From Bacteroidia bacterium (GTDB taxonomy: Bacteria; Bacteroidota; Bacteroidia; B-17B0; Aurantibacillaceae), in contig JAEUTP010000017.1 in assembly GCA_016787705.1 (NCBI GenBank), positions 567,511 to 631,510 of the forward strand: a DNA stretch of 64,000 nucleotides, given 5' to 3'. Of this stretch, positions 9,173 through 17,031 are shown in pieces (position 1 is the stretch's first letter; each line of letters begins with the position of its first letter). A program made the position numbers and the translations under genes. Under the pieces are notes generated by a model. It did not search any database. It was not told the origin of the DNA and worked only from the letters and a program-made list of their open reading frames with translations.

Positions 9173-9547
9173 ATGAAAAAGATTTGGTTAATAGACGATG
9201 ATGAAGACGATATTGAGATCTTCGATTCGGCACTCAGAACCCTGACAATAAAAAACAGCCTCATTATCGCAAAAAACGGAGAAGAAGCATTACAGCAGAT
9301 ATTAAGCAGTACTATTGTTGACCCGGACTATATCTTTCTTGATCTTAATATGCCAAAAATGAATGGTCTAAAATTTTTAACTACATTACGCCAAAAAAAA
9401 ATCTTTGATGGTGTTCCTGTTTTTATTTATACAACTTCTTCTTTTGGTTCTGATATAGATCATTGCGTGAATATGGGAGGCAAGTTAGTAACAAAACATA
9501 GCAGTTTTGTGGCTTTGTGCAGCGAACTTAAACAGATACTTGCTTAA
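9173..9547 (+). CDS. Single-domain response regulator (REC only)
   Basis: A 124-residue receiver domain without an output domain. The acidic pocket (LIDDDED, residues 6-12), phospho-acceptor Asp57 in IFLDLNMPKMNG, the Thr/Ser switch (YTTSS) and the conserved Lys (LVTKH) are all present. Such Rcp1/CheY-like regulators act through protein contacts rather than DNA binding. It is transcribed away from the PAS kinase at 6218-8986, with 186 bases between the two starts, so the pair probably shares a regulatory region. A TATTTTTG sequence at 9158-9165 resembles a Bacteroidota -7 box, but a matching -33 box was not found. Confidence 0.9.
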   Translation: MKKIWLIDDDEDDIEIFDSALRTLTIKNSLIIAKNGEEALQQILSSTIVDPDYIFLDLNMPKMNGLKFLTTLRQKKIFDGVPVFIYTTSSFGSDIDHCVNMGGKLVTKHSSFVALCSELKQILA

Positions 9548-9607
9548 AATCGTTAACGCAAAATTGTATTTAATAACCGGGTCATCGGCATTTAATCATT
9601 TAATACC

Positions 9608-10324
9608 TTACCAGATCCCAAACTGCTCGTTGATCATGTTCTTGAACCATTTTTCTTTGCCGTACTGTTTTTCCATTTGTGCTTTTAGTTCGGGTATGGT
9701 GTAGATCTTTTTCTTTTTTGGAAGAATGAATTGTTTTGCATCGGGGTTTAAGATTTCTATTTTTTTTGCAAAGTAAACAACGCCGCCATCTTCGGTTGCT
9801 AAACCTAAAATGGTGCCGGGTAAACCGTTAAAGCTTTCGGGCCCTGTTGATGGTGTAATATCATAACTGAACCAGGCGTAAATGCGCGTGCTGTCGTTAG
9901 CCTGCCACACAGCCTTTCTGCAAGCGTAACCTGCAATTTTACGATTGCTTTCTGTGATCTGCCACCGGCGTTTAAATAAACTATCAGTCAAATGTAGTTC
10001 TTCACCCCAGATAGTTTTAATTAAATAACGTGTTTGTGCATTCAAATTTTGCAGCACCGTATTTTTGGAAGTGGTCCAGCTTAAATTTTCTTTCAGGTCG
10101 CTTTCCTGTGGTTTAAATAAAGAGAGCGTGTCGGTAACATACATCTCAAAATAATCTATTTTTATTTTATCTTCTTCTTTTATCCAGCGCTGATTTTCAC
10201 CTTTAAATTTTTTATAAAGATTGGTCTTGCGCTCAAATGTTATCTTGGCGTTTGTAATTTGTGCGTTGCTTATAAATGCAAAACAAAAGAACAAGAATAT
10301 TATGCAGCGCTTAATCCATTTCAT
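9608..10324 (-). CDS. GLPGLI family secreted protein
   Basis: A 238-residue exported protein with a clear signal peptide (about residues 1-21, ending SNAQ). The family-naming motif appears as GLPGTILGL in the segment PESFNGLPGTILGL, preceded by the conserved GYACRKAVW and YAWFSYDI region. The function of GLPGLI proteins is not known; they are restricted largely to Bacteroidota and are often coded beside an outer-membrane barrel. That is the case here: its start overlaps the end of the barrel gene by 14 bases, implying translational coupling. Confidence 0.88.
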   Translation of the reverse strand: MKWIKRCIIFLFFCFAFISNAQITNAKITFERKTNLYKKFKGENQRWIKEEDKIKIDYFEMYVTDTLSLFKPQESDLKENLSWTTSKNTVLQNLNAQTRYLIKTIWGEELHLTDSLFKRRWQITESNRKIAGYACRKAVWQANDSTRIYAWFSYDITPSTGPESFNGLPGTILGLATEDGGVVYFAKKIEILNPDAKQFILPKKKKIYTIPELKAQMEKQYGKEKWFKNMINEQFGIW

Positions 10325-13061
10325 CTTCTACATTTGTTTTTTGACTGGTAAATTTGTAAAGGATCTTTAATAGAAAGTAACGTTTTATAATTTGCGTTTT
10401 TGTATCTACAATTTGGTTGCCTGAAATATAGCGGCTATTGGCAATGTTCTGGTTTAAAATATCATAAGCGTTAACAGATATAACCAGATCATCTGTTTTA
10501 AAGAAAGATTTAGAAAGTGTGGCGTTTAAAATAAAGTAATTTAAATTATAGCCGCTAGTTCGGTTGCCGTTGTTATTGTATTTACCATCAGTAGCAACTG
10601 AGAATTTTTTTGGCAGCTTCACAAATATATTTCCATACACCTCATAACTATAATAGGGTTGATTGGATTGAATGCTGATAGTAGACTTTGGCAAATTATA
10701 ACTGTAACTGGTACCAATATTAAAATTGAATTTCTCTGCGTTTTTTTCAATATTAAATCCAGGAGAAAGATCGGTGCTTTGCGAAATTGTTTTTATACCA
10801 TTTACCAACGAAACGTTATTGTAATAATTTAAATTTAAGTTATAATAGAATTTCATAAAACGCTTAAACAATGGAAAGCCATTACCCATGTAAGCGCTGG
10901 CATAATAGTTGCCATCAATGTTAATGGGCTGACTAATTGTTCTTCCCAAAGAATCGAAGGTAGAGGAATAGCTAATTTGATTATTTGTATTACCAAAATT
11001 TCCGCCTGCATATAAATTACGATCGCTAATGCCTTTGTAGAAGTAATAGTTAAGAGTGAGATTATTTGTAAATGTTGGCTTTAAGTTTGGATTACCAATA
11101 ACGATCCTGTTTGGATCTGTATTATCTATAACCGGTTGCATTTGTGTAACGTCGGGTTGTTGCGAAGAACTAATATAAAGTATATTGAGGTTAGAGCCCT
11201 GATTAGGTCTGTAATTGAAAGAAGCTGCCGGTAAAATATTATTTACCGACAACTGTAATTTTTGCCCTGTTGTAATATTTATATTTTGCTGGGTAACATT
11301 ACGGTAGCTTGCTTGCAGTCCTATTCTGTATTTTTTTGTTTCGTAAACCAGCTTGGTGCCTATTTTATTTGTTTGACGCTTGTTCTCAAAATTATTAGAA
11401 AGAGTAGAGTTAAAAAGGTCATAACCTGTACCGCTAAGGTCATAAGTATTTCTGTAGTTGGCAGAGCGGCTATCAATAAAATTATAAGTGAACTCACTTC
11501 TTATCTTTTTTGTCCATGGCTCGGTATAGGTTGTATTTACAACATGTTCCTGTCTGGTATTCTCTTGTTTGCGTAGCTGGTTAATACTGCTGTCAGGCAG
11601 TTGACCGTTAGTATAAATAAAATCTGTTTTTAATAAAGAATTACCGTTACTACTCACATAGGTTGGCTGATAGCTGATAACAAAGTTCCTGTCTTTTTTT
11701 AAAAAGTTGCGGTTTATTTTTATCGAAGCAGTGGCGTCAATGTTCTCGCGATCATTCGTATTCAGGATATTTGTTTGCCTTGTTAATTTGTTGGTAGCAC
11801 TTATAAAATCATCATTCTGTAAATTTTGAGCCGACGATGTATTGTATTTGATCTTTGGCTTAAACGTCAACTCAGTCAGCGAATCTAATTTTATATTTAT
11901 GCGCATATCAAAAGCATGGTTCTGATTTTTTTGCGAGTTAACGATAACTTGTTTGTTAGTGTAATTGGTATCTTCTAAAAAATATTGCGTGTTGGTTTCG
12001 GTGCCTGATACTAATTGATTTTGATTGAATGTGTAACTACTATTCAGTTTTGTTTTTTTACCGAATTTATCATTTAAGTAAAATCCTGTTTTTAAAGTTT
12101 GTGGTACACCGGTCTTATCATCGCGGTTCGACATCCACATGCCTGTTTCTTCATTATAAGAATTATTTTGTTCATTATCCAAACCGTATTTATACTGGTC
12201 TTCCCAGCCAAAAGCCTGTTTGGGCGTGTTGGCAAAAATACCAAATACAGAGATCTTTTGATTTCCTTTAAATTTATTGGCCAGCAATTCGTTCTCATAA
12301 AACAACGGATTTTTTTTATCGAATTTTTGCAGATCGCTCGCGGTAGATACCTTTCCGAAATAACCTTTTTTGGCATCTTCTTTTAATTTAAGATTTACTA
12401 CTTTCACTGTTTCGGTAGAGCTTTCAGGATCTTCGCTTTTTTTATCATAAACCTGCACATTATCTACCGTTGTTGCATTTAAATTGCGGGTAGCAATGGT
12501 AGGATCACTGCCAAAAAATTCATCTCCATCCACTAAAACCTGGTCAACTTCTTTTCCTTGTATGGTAATTTTTCCCGCAGCATCTACACGTACACCGGGC
12601 AATTTTTTTAAAAGATCTTCTACGGTGGCGTTGGGTGCAGTTTTAAACGAGTCGGCTGTAAAGATCAAAGTATCGCCCTTATAATATGTTTTTTCTTTGT
12701 AAGCAAGAACCTCTACTTCGTTTAATACAACTGATTTTGGCGGTAGAATAATATTCTTAAAATTAAAAGCTGTATCTGTTTTTGAAGGGACCAATAAATA
12801 TGTTTTATCGCTAAAGTTGGGGTGCGAAATAATAACAATATAGGTATCCAACGGAATTTTAATAGGCTTAAAAATGCCTTCTTTATTGCTGCGTGTAAAA
12901 TTTACGAGTGTAGAGTCTTTAAACTTTGCTACCATTAAAAGCGCATTGGGTAAAGATTGTTTTGAAGCAGTATCATTGGTATTTCCCCTAAGCTGTATAT
13001 GTTGAGCTTTGACAAAAGAAAAAAATAATAAGAAAAAAAGCACGGGTATTCTTTTTTTCAT
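10311..13061 (-). CDS. TonB-dependent-receptor-like outer-membrane barrel with carboxypeptidase-like domain
   Basis: Large outer-membrane protein (916 residues from the chosen start). I place the start at 13061, where MKKRIPVLFFLLFFSFVKAQ gives a signal peptide; the open frame goes on to 13109 but adds a non-signal-like extension. After the signal come a CarboxypepD_reg-like beta domain (LRGNTNDTASKQSLPNALL) and a plug-like region (ATVEDLLKKLPGV, VLVDGDEFFGSDP), then a long beta-barrel rich in Asn, Tyr and Thr. This matches the 'outer membrane beta-barrel' relatives of TonB receptors that lack an obvious TonB box. Substrate is unknown. Coupled to the GLPGLI gene downstream. Confidence 0.87.
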   Translation of the reverse strand: MKKRIPVLFFLLFFSFVKAQHIQLRGNTNDTASKQSLPNALLMVAKFKDSTLVNFTRSNKEGIFKPIKIPLDTYIVIISHPNFSDKTYLLVPSKTDTAFNFKNIILPPKSVVLNEVEVLAYKEKTYYKGDTLIFTADSFKTAPNATVEDLLKKLPGVRVDAAGKITIQGKEVDQVLVDGDEFFGSDPTIATRNLNATTVDNVQVYDKKSEDPESSTETVKVVNLKLKEDAKKGYFGKVSTASDLQKFDKKNPLFYENELLANKFKGNQKISVFGIFANTPKQAFGWEDQYKYGLDNEQNNSYNEETGMWMSNRDDKTGVPQTLKTGFYLNDKFGKKTKLNSSYTFNQNQLVSGTETNTQYFLEDTNYTNKQVIVNSQKNQNHAFDMRINIKLDSLTELTFKPKIKYNTSSAQNLQNDDFISATNKLTRQTNILNTNDRENIDATASIKINRNFLKKDRNFVISYQPTYVSSNGNSLLKTDFIYTNGQLPDSSINQLRKQENTRQEHVVNTTYTEPWTKKIRSEFTYNFIDSRSANYRNTYDLSGTGYDLFNSTLSNNFENKRQTNKIGTKLVYETKKYRIGLQASYRNVTQQNINITTGQKLQLSVNNILPAASFNYRPNQGSNLNILYISSSQQPDVTQMQPVIDNTDPNRIVIGNPNLKPTFTNNLTLNYYFYKGISDRNLYAGGNFGNTNNQISYSSTFDSLGRTISQPINIDGNYYASAYMGNGFPLFKRFMKFYYNLNLNYYNNVSLVNGIKTISQSTDLSPGFNIEKNAEKFNFNIGTSYSYNLPKSTISIQSNQPYYSYEVYGNIFVKLPKKFSVATDGKYNNNGNRTSGYNLNYFILNATLSKSFFKTDDLVISVNAYDILNQNIANSRYISGNQIVDTKTQIIKRYFLLKILYKFTSQKTNVEDEMD

Positions 13062-13173
13062 GCCTGGGTTTTTGGGTAGAATACAAATATTAAAAAAGGT
13101 TGCTAACAATTAAGTTAATGACTTGTTAATGAGGTGTATTTAACCTTTTTTAGCAATAACTTATCTTTTTAAA

Positions 13174-13333
13174 GCCACTAATTACACTGATTTCACAAAT
13201 TAGTTTTTTATTGGTAGTGAGGTAACGTTTAGTGAAATTTTTTTCTTTGGAATTTATTCCAAAGAAAAATCAATTACACTAATTTATTATTGTTACTCTA
13301 CCTGATATTTGTGGAATTGGTGTAATTTGTGGC
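13174..13333. repeat. Nested palindromic element, copy 2
   Basis: A 160-bp intergenic element related to the one at 2947-3107. The outer 27-nt arms (13174-13200 and 13307-13333) match as inverted repeats with four mismatches and are again built of ~9-nt CACTAATTA-like units starting with GCCAC. The central hairpin is perfect (TTTTTCTTTGGAAT at 13240-13253, two-base loop, complement at 13256-13269) but differs in sequence from copy 1. It fills most of the 327-base gap between the divergent barrel gene and the TsaC-like gene. Confidence 0.8.
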
Positions 13334-13388
13334 GAAAATTATTTAGTATTATTTAAACTTTTTTCATGCTTTTCTGTAACTTTATAAC

Positions 13389-14012
13389 ATGTTACTGCGC
13401 ATTAACGATAAAAACATCCCTTCAGCAACTATCTCTCAAATTGTAAAATGTTTAAAAGATGGCGGGATCATTATTTATCCTACAGATACCGTTTATGCTT
13501 TGGGTTGTGATATTACACAACAAAAAGCAGTAGAAAAGATCTGCAAATTAAAAGGTATTAAGCCCGAAAAATCAAATTTCTCTTTTGTGTGTTCTGATCT
13601 TAGTCATTTGTCTGAATTTACTACACCCATACCCAACCATGTTTTCAGGATCATGAAAAAAGCTTTACCCGGGCCATATACGTTTATTTTAGAAGCTAAT
13701 AAAAATGTACCTAAACTTTTAAAGCAAAATAAAACTACAATTGGCATTCGTGTACCCGATAATTTAATTTGTAAAGAAATTGTTGAGCAATTAGGTAATC
13801 CCATTATCTCTACCAGTTTGCACGATACAAGTGATGATATTTTAGAATATTTTTCAGACCCCGAAGTGATTCATGCCCAATATGAAGATAAAGTGGATAT
13901 TGTTGTAGATGGTGGTTTTGGGAATATTTATGCATCTACTGTAATTGATTGCAGCGGCGATGAGATCACTGTTTTAAGGGAAGGATTGGGGAGTTTGGAT
14001 GTGCTGAATTAA
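13389..14012 (+). CDS. TsaC/YciO/Sua5-family threonylcarbamoyl-AMP synthase
   Basis: Likely makes L-threonylcarbamoyladenylate from threonine, bicarbonate and ATP, the first step of the t6A37 tRNA modification. The 207-residue protein shows the fold's signatures: GGIIIYPTDTVYALGCD, the KLKGIKPEKSNFSF region (KxR/SxN nucleotide-binding loop), ALPGPYTFILEA, TTIGIRVPDN and PIISTSLH. It is a single-domain protein without the Sua5 C-terminal extension, so it may be the YciO paralogue rather than TsaC itself. It has no operon partner; a palindromic repeat lies at each side. Confidence 0.87.
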   Translation: MLLRINDKNIPSATISQIVKCLKDGGIIIYPTDTVYALGCDITQQKAVEKICKLKGIKPEKSNFSFVCSDLSHLSEFTTPIPNHVFRIMKKALPGPYTFILEANKNVPKLLKQNKTTIGIRVPDNLICKEIVEQLGNPIISTSLHDTSDDILEYFSDPEVIHAQYEDKVDIVVDGGFGNIYASTVIDCSGDEITVLREGLGSLDVLN

Positions 14013-14066
14013 TGGTTCGACAGATCATCATGACTTTGGCCTGTCACCCTGAGCTTGTCGAAGGGT
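14012..14066. repeat. Direct repeat flanking the GIY-YIG gene, left copy
   Basis: 55 bases that align over their whole length with 14379-14434: both begin ATGGTTCGACA, contain ATGACTTTGG and end CACCCTGAGCTTGTCGAA plus GGGT. Here the inner left arm is degenerate (TTCGACAGATCAT) while TGAGCTTGTCGAA at 14050-14062 is intact. It overlaps the last base of the TsaC-like stop codon, and the GIY-YIG frame ends inside it. Confidence 0.88.
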
Positions 14067-14415
14067 TGTTTCGATCTGAAAATCTGATTTTATAGTTTTT
14101 CGAAAACTCGACTAAATTCTCCCAATTTTGATTTATTAACGCTTCTTTTTTAATACGAGTCCAACCTTTTATTTGTTTTTCTCTTTTTATGGCTAACATA
14201 TTGTCTTCAATTATTTCGAAGTATTTTAATTCAAGTGGTCTTCTGGAATAAGTATAACAGGTTTTATCTATTCCTTCTTGATGTTGATAAAATCTGTTTT
14301 CAAGATTATTTGTTACTCCGGTGTAATAACTATTATCTGAACACTTTAATATGTAAACGTATAACACTTGTTGTAAATATGGTTCGACAAGCTCACCATG
14401 ACTTTGGACCGTCAC
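14044..14415 (-). CDS. GIY-YIG nuclease domain protein framed by repeats
   Basis: Small single-domain GIY-YIG protein (123 residues from the longest start). Visible motifs are VYILKCSDNSYYTGVTNN (the GIY and YIG strands), the conserved Arg in LENRFYQH, and the metal-binding Glu in AIKREKQIKGW, as in the UPF0213/YhbQ-like branch, whose biological role is not settled. The first residues (MTVQSHGELVEP) and last residues (NPSTSSG) are translations of the flanking direct repeats, so the gene body is essentially bounded by repeat DNA; the true start may be a GTG near 14367. The gene lies between unrelated housekeeping genes, which suggests insertion as a unit. Confidence 0.82.
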   Translation of the reverse strand: MTVQSHGELVEPYLQQVLYVYILKCSDNSYYTGVTNNLENRFYQHQEGIDKTCYTYSRRPLELKYFEIIEDNMLAIKREKQIKGWTRIKKEALINQNWENLVEFSKNYKIRFSDRNNPSTSSG

Positions 14416-14434
14416 CCTGAGCTTGTCGAAGGGT
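14379..14434. repeat. Direct repeat flanking the GIY-YIG gene, right copy
   Basis: 56-base copy of the repeat at 14012-14066. Here both inner arms are intact: TTCGACAAGCTCA (14383-14395) and TGAGCTTGTCGAA (14418-14430) are perfect 13-bp inverted repeats. It ends exactly one base before the aroQ stop codon and overlaps the 5' end of the GIY-YIG frame. Confidence 0.9.
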
Positions 14435-14854
14435 CTATGTGTTTAAAAAATATTGTATTGCCAATTCATATCCCTTCAATCCTAATCCGCTGATGCTACC
14501 TACGCATTTAGCACCTGAATACGAAATATGCCTGAAATCTTCGCGTGCAAAAATATTGCTGATATGCACTTCAACAACCGGTGTTTTAATGGCAGCAATA
14601 GCATCGGCAATAGCCACCGATGTGTGTGTATAAGCGCCTGCGTTTAAAATAATACCATCAACACTAAAACCAAGTTCGTGTAATTTATTTATTAATTCAC
14701 CTTCAACATTGCTTTGATAATAGCTGATCTCCACTTTTGGAAATTTATCTTTCAACTCTTTTAAATAATCTTCAAACGTGATTTTGCCATACACATCCGG
14801 CTCGCGTTTACCTAATAAATTTAAATTTGGTCCGTTAATAATTGCTATCTTCAT
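14435..14854 (-). CDS. aroQ: Type II 3-dehydroquinate dehydratase
   Basis: Catalyses the third step of the shikimate pathway, 3-dehydroquinate to 3-dehydroshikimate, in the cytoplasm as a dodecamer. The 139-residue length is typical. Signatures: IINGPNLNLLGKREPDVYG at the N-terminus with the catalytic loop (Arg and Tyr), YQSNVEGELI, LNAGAYTHTSVAI, and VEVHISNIFAREDFRH with the catalytic His. It starts three bases from the divergent gene at 14858, so the two promoters must overlap the opposite reading frames. Confidence 0.95.
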   Translation of the reverse strand: MKIAIINGPNLNLLGKREPDVYGKITFEDYLKELKDKFPKVEISYYQSNVEGELINKLHELGFSVDGIILNAGAYTHTSVAIADAIAAIKTPVVEVHISNIFAREDFRHISYSGAKCVGSISGLGLKGYELAIQYFLNT

Positions 14855-14857
14855 GCT

Positions 14858-15301
14858 ATGAAATTAGTAAACTTATTTCTTAAATCCATAAAAAAATATA
14901 GTAAGGTATCTTTGTCGCTAAGCCTTGTATTTACTGTTTTTTTTGCCATTGCACAAAAACCAAATATCAAAACCGGCACTTCATATAATTTAGAATCTAT
15001 TTTTATTAGCGGACAAAAAAACACCCTGGCCAAAGATAAAGCCACGCTTACTTTTGATACAAAAAAGAAAACGGCTGCCTGTTCCAATAAATGCACACAC
15101 CTTGAATTAAGATATTGCAGTAAGCGAAATAAATTTAAATTTATTTCTGTTATTCCTGCAGCAGCTGCTTGTCCGGATCATTTGGTGGGCATAGAATCTG
15201 ATCTTAAAGAAAATTTGCCAAAAGTTGATCGTTGTATTCAAGATAATAAGCGATTGATCTTCTTTAATAAAAAAGATACACTTCTTGTTTTTTATGAGTA
15301 A
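14858..15301 (+). CDS. Secreted cysteine-containing META-like protein
   Basis: A 147-residue exported protein with an N-terminal hydrophobic segment (SLSLSLVFTVFFAIAQ). The mature part has an arrangement like a META/HslJ domain (TLTFDTKKKTAACSNKCTH, then AAACPDHLVGIESDLKENL and RLIFFNKKDTLLVF), but it is short and has extra Cys residues (five or more), possibly disulfides. META domains occur in heat-shock and motility-related lipoproteins; no exact function can be given. Its stop overlaps the xerD start by eight bases, so the two are co-translated. Confidence 0.65.
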   Translation: MKLVNLFLKSIKKYSKVSLSLSLVFTVFFAIAQKPNIKTGTSYNLESIFISGQKNTLAKDKATLTFDTKKKTAACSNKCTHLELRYCSKRNKFKFISVIPAAAACPDHLVGIESDLKENLPKVDRCIQDNKRLIFFNKKDTLLVFYE

Positions 15302-16205
15302 TAACTGGAGTGTTTATTACATACGCTTTAAGCAATATCTGCAATTGGAACGTTCGCTTTCAAAGAATTCGCTGGAGGCCTATGCCGATGATGTTAAAAA
15401 ATTAGAGAATTATTCTTCTTTATTTTTAAATAACCAAACGCCAGATAAATTCTCTTTCAAACAATTACAAAATTTTGTAGAATGGATAGCCACTATGGGT
15501 TTTTCGGCTACAACACAAGCCCGTGTTATTTCAGGCATTAAAACATTTTATAAATTTTTGGTGTTAGAAAACGATGTACAGCAAAATCCTGCAGAGCTTT
15601 TAGAAACACCCAAAATTGCGCGCAAATTACCGGTTTATTTAAGCGTAGAAGAAATTGATAATATGTTGAGTTACATTGACAGAAGTACGGCTGAAGGTGA
15701 GCGCAATTTTAGTATGCTTGAAACGCTTTACAGTTGTGGCTTGCGTGTAAGCGAACTAACTAATTTAAAGATCACCGATCTTCATTTAAACGACCATTAT
15801 GTTAAGGTAGTTGGCAAAGGTAATAAAGAGCGCCTGGTGCCTATTGGTAAAAATGCCGCTAAACTTATTAAAACGTACATTTCTTCTATACGTTCGCAGG
15901 TGCAAACAAAAAAAGGGGCAGAAGATGTTTTATACCTAAACAGGCGGGGGGCTGCACTTTCAAGAGTAATGGTGTTTTACATCATTAAAGATCTGGCAAA
16001 AAAAGCAGGCATCAAAAAAGTATTAAGTCCGCATAGTTTCAGGCATTCGTTTGCTACACATTTGGTAGAGGGTGGTGCCGATCTTAGGGCTGTTCAGGAA
16101 ATGTTGGGCCATGAAAGTATAACTACTACTGAAATTTACACGCACTTAGACAGGCAATTTTTAAGGGACAATATTTTAAGTTTTCACCCGAGAAATAAAA
16201 AATAA
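15294..16205 (+). CDS. xerD: Tyrosine recombinase XerD/XerC type
   Basis: Site-specific recombinase that resolves chromosome dimers at dif. I choose the ATG at 15294 (MSNNWS), overlapping the previous stop, rather than 15285. The N-terminal SAM-like DNA-binding domain (about 1-85) is followed by the catalytic domain with Arg in SCGLRVSEL, Lys in GKGNKERLVP, HSFRHSFATH, LGHESITTTEIYTH, with the nucleophilic Tyr in the last motif. About 303 residues is normal for Xer proteins. No phage or integron genes are nearby, so this is a housekeeping copy, not a mobile-element integrase. Which of XerC or XerD is not certain. Confidence 0.92.
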   Translation: MSNNWSVYYIRFKQYLQLERSLSKNSLEAYADDVKKLENYSSLFLNNQTPDKFSFKQLQNFVEWIATMGFSATTQARVISGIKTFYKFLVLENDVQQNPAELLETPKIARKLPVYLSVEEIDNMLSYIDRSTAEGERNFSMLETLYSCGLRVSELTNLKITDLHLNDHYVKVVGKGNKERLVPIGKNAAKLIKTYISSIRSQVQTKKGAEDVLYLNRRGAALSRVMVFYIIKDLAKKAGIKKVLSPHSFRHSFATHLVEGGADLRAVQEMLGHESITTTEIYTHLDRQFLRDNILSFHPRNKK

Positions 16206-16216
16206 ATAATTTAAAT

Positions 16217-17026
16217 ATGAAAAGATTAATTATCCTTCTTTTTTCTTCAGTCATTTTTTTTAGCGCTTGTTCAGATCCTAAAGCTATTGAAGAGCCTGTT
16301 TCATTAAAAGATTCATCGAAAACTTCGGAAGATTTTTTTGCCATAGAAAGCGTTGAAAAAGGCGTGAACATAATGAAAGGTTTTTGGTACAATCCTGATT
16401 TTTTTGAAAAAATAAAAGCCGGTCAAAAAGTAAAAGATAATTTAAAAGGTAATTACCAGTATTTTTATTTGAATGAAGAGGGCCTTATTCAACGTAATGA
16501 AGGTTTTACCAGCCAGGATTATATCCCGGTTACATTTTCGGTAAACAACAATAAACTTCTTTTATATGATAATGGTAAAGCTATTTGCTGGTTAAGTATT
16601 AAAAATGATAGTATGGCCATCTTAAAAACAATGGGTCTAAATAAGGACACTTTAAATCTCACCTTAAAAAAATTAAAAGGCGCTGTTTCTAAAAAAACAG
16701 AATTAGACCAGTATGAATATTTATTGGCAATAAACACAGTTGTTGGTAAATATTTAAGTGAAAAAGGAGAACAAATAGAGTTTTTACCGGACGGTACTTT
16801 TACAGGTTTTGACCTTACAACCGAGTATTTTGTGGAGGGCCTTGGTTACGAGGGAATGGACGGGGATTACGAATTTGATGCAATAAGTATTAAAAATGAA
16901 GAAACACTGATGTCATACAAGTGGACTTTAGCCAATAATATCTTAACTTTGACAGAAATAGAAACGGCCGAGAATGGTACGGATTTTAAGCTGAGCCCGA
17001 AGCCACTGGTTTTTAAGAAAAAATAA
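16217..17026 (+). CDS. Lipoprotein of unknown function
   Basis: A 269-residue protein with a typical lipoprotein signal (MKRLIILLFSSVIFFSAC, lipid-modified Cys18). The mature part begins with an acidic/Ser linker and seems to hold two similar beta-rich segments, each with 'G.Y' and 'F..DG' patterns (GNYQYFYLNEEG; GKYLSEKGEQIEFLPDG), as seen in lipocalin-like proteins, but I do not recognise a named family. It starts 11 bases after xerD and ends five bases before ispH, so it is probably in that operon. Confidence 0.7.
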   Translation: MKRLIILLFSSVIFFSACSDPKAIEEPVSLKDSSKTSEDFFAIESVEKGVNIMKGFWYNPDFFEKIKAGQKVKDNLKGNYQYFYLNEEGLIQRNEGFTSQDYIPVTFSVNNNKLLLYDNGKAICWLSIKNDSMAILKTMGLNKDTLNLTLKKLKGAVSKKTELDQYEYLLAINTVVGKYLSEKGEQIEFLPDGTFTGFDLTTEYFVEGLGYEGMDGDYEFDAISIKNEETLMSYKWTLANNILTLTEIETAENGTDFKLSPKPLVFKKK

Positions 17027-17031
17027 TTTTA

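Noticed and set aside
15294..16205. Tyrosine recombinase as a sign of an integrated element
   Set aside because: Length, motifs and operon with ispH-side housekeeping genes fit chromosomal XerD; no att sites, phage or cargo genes around it.
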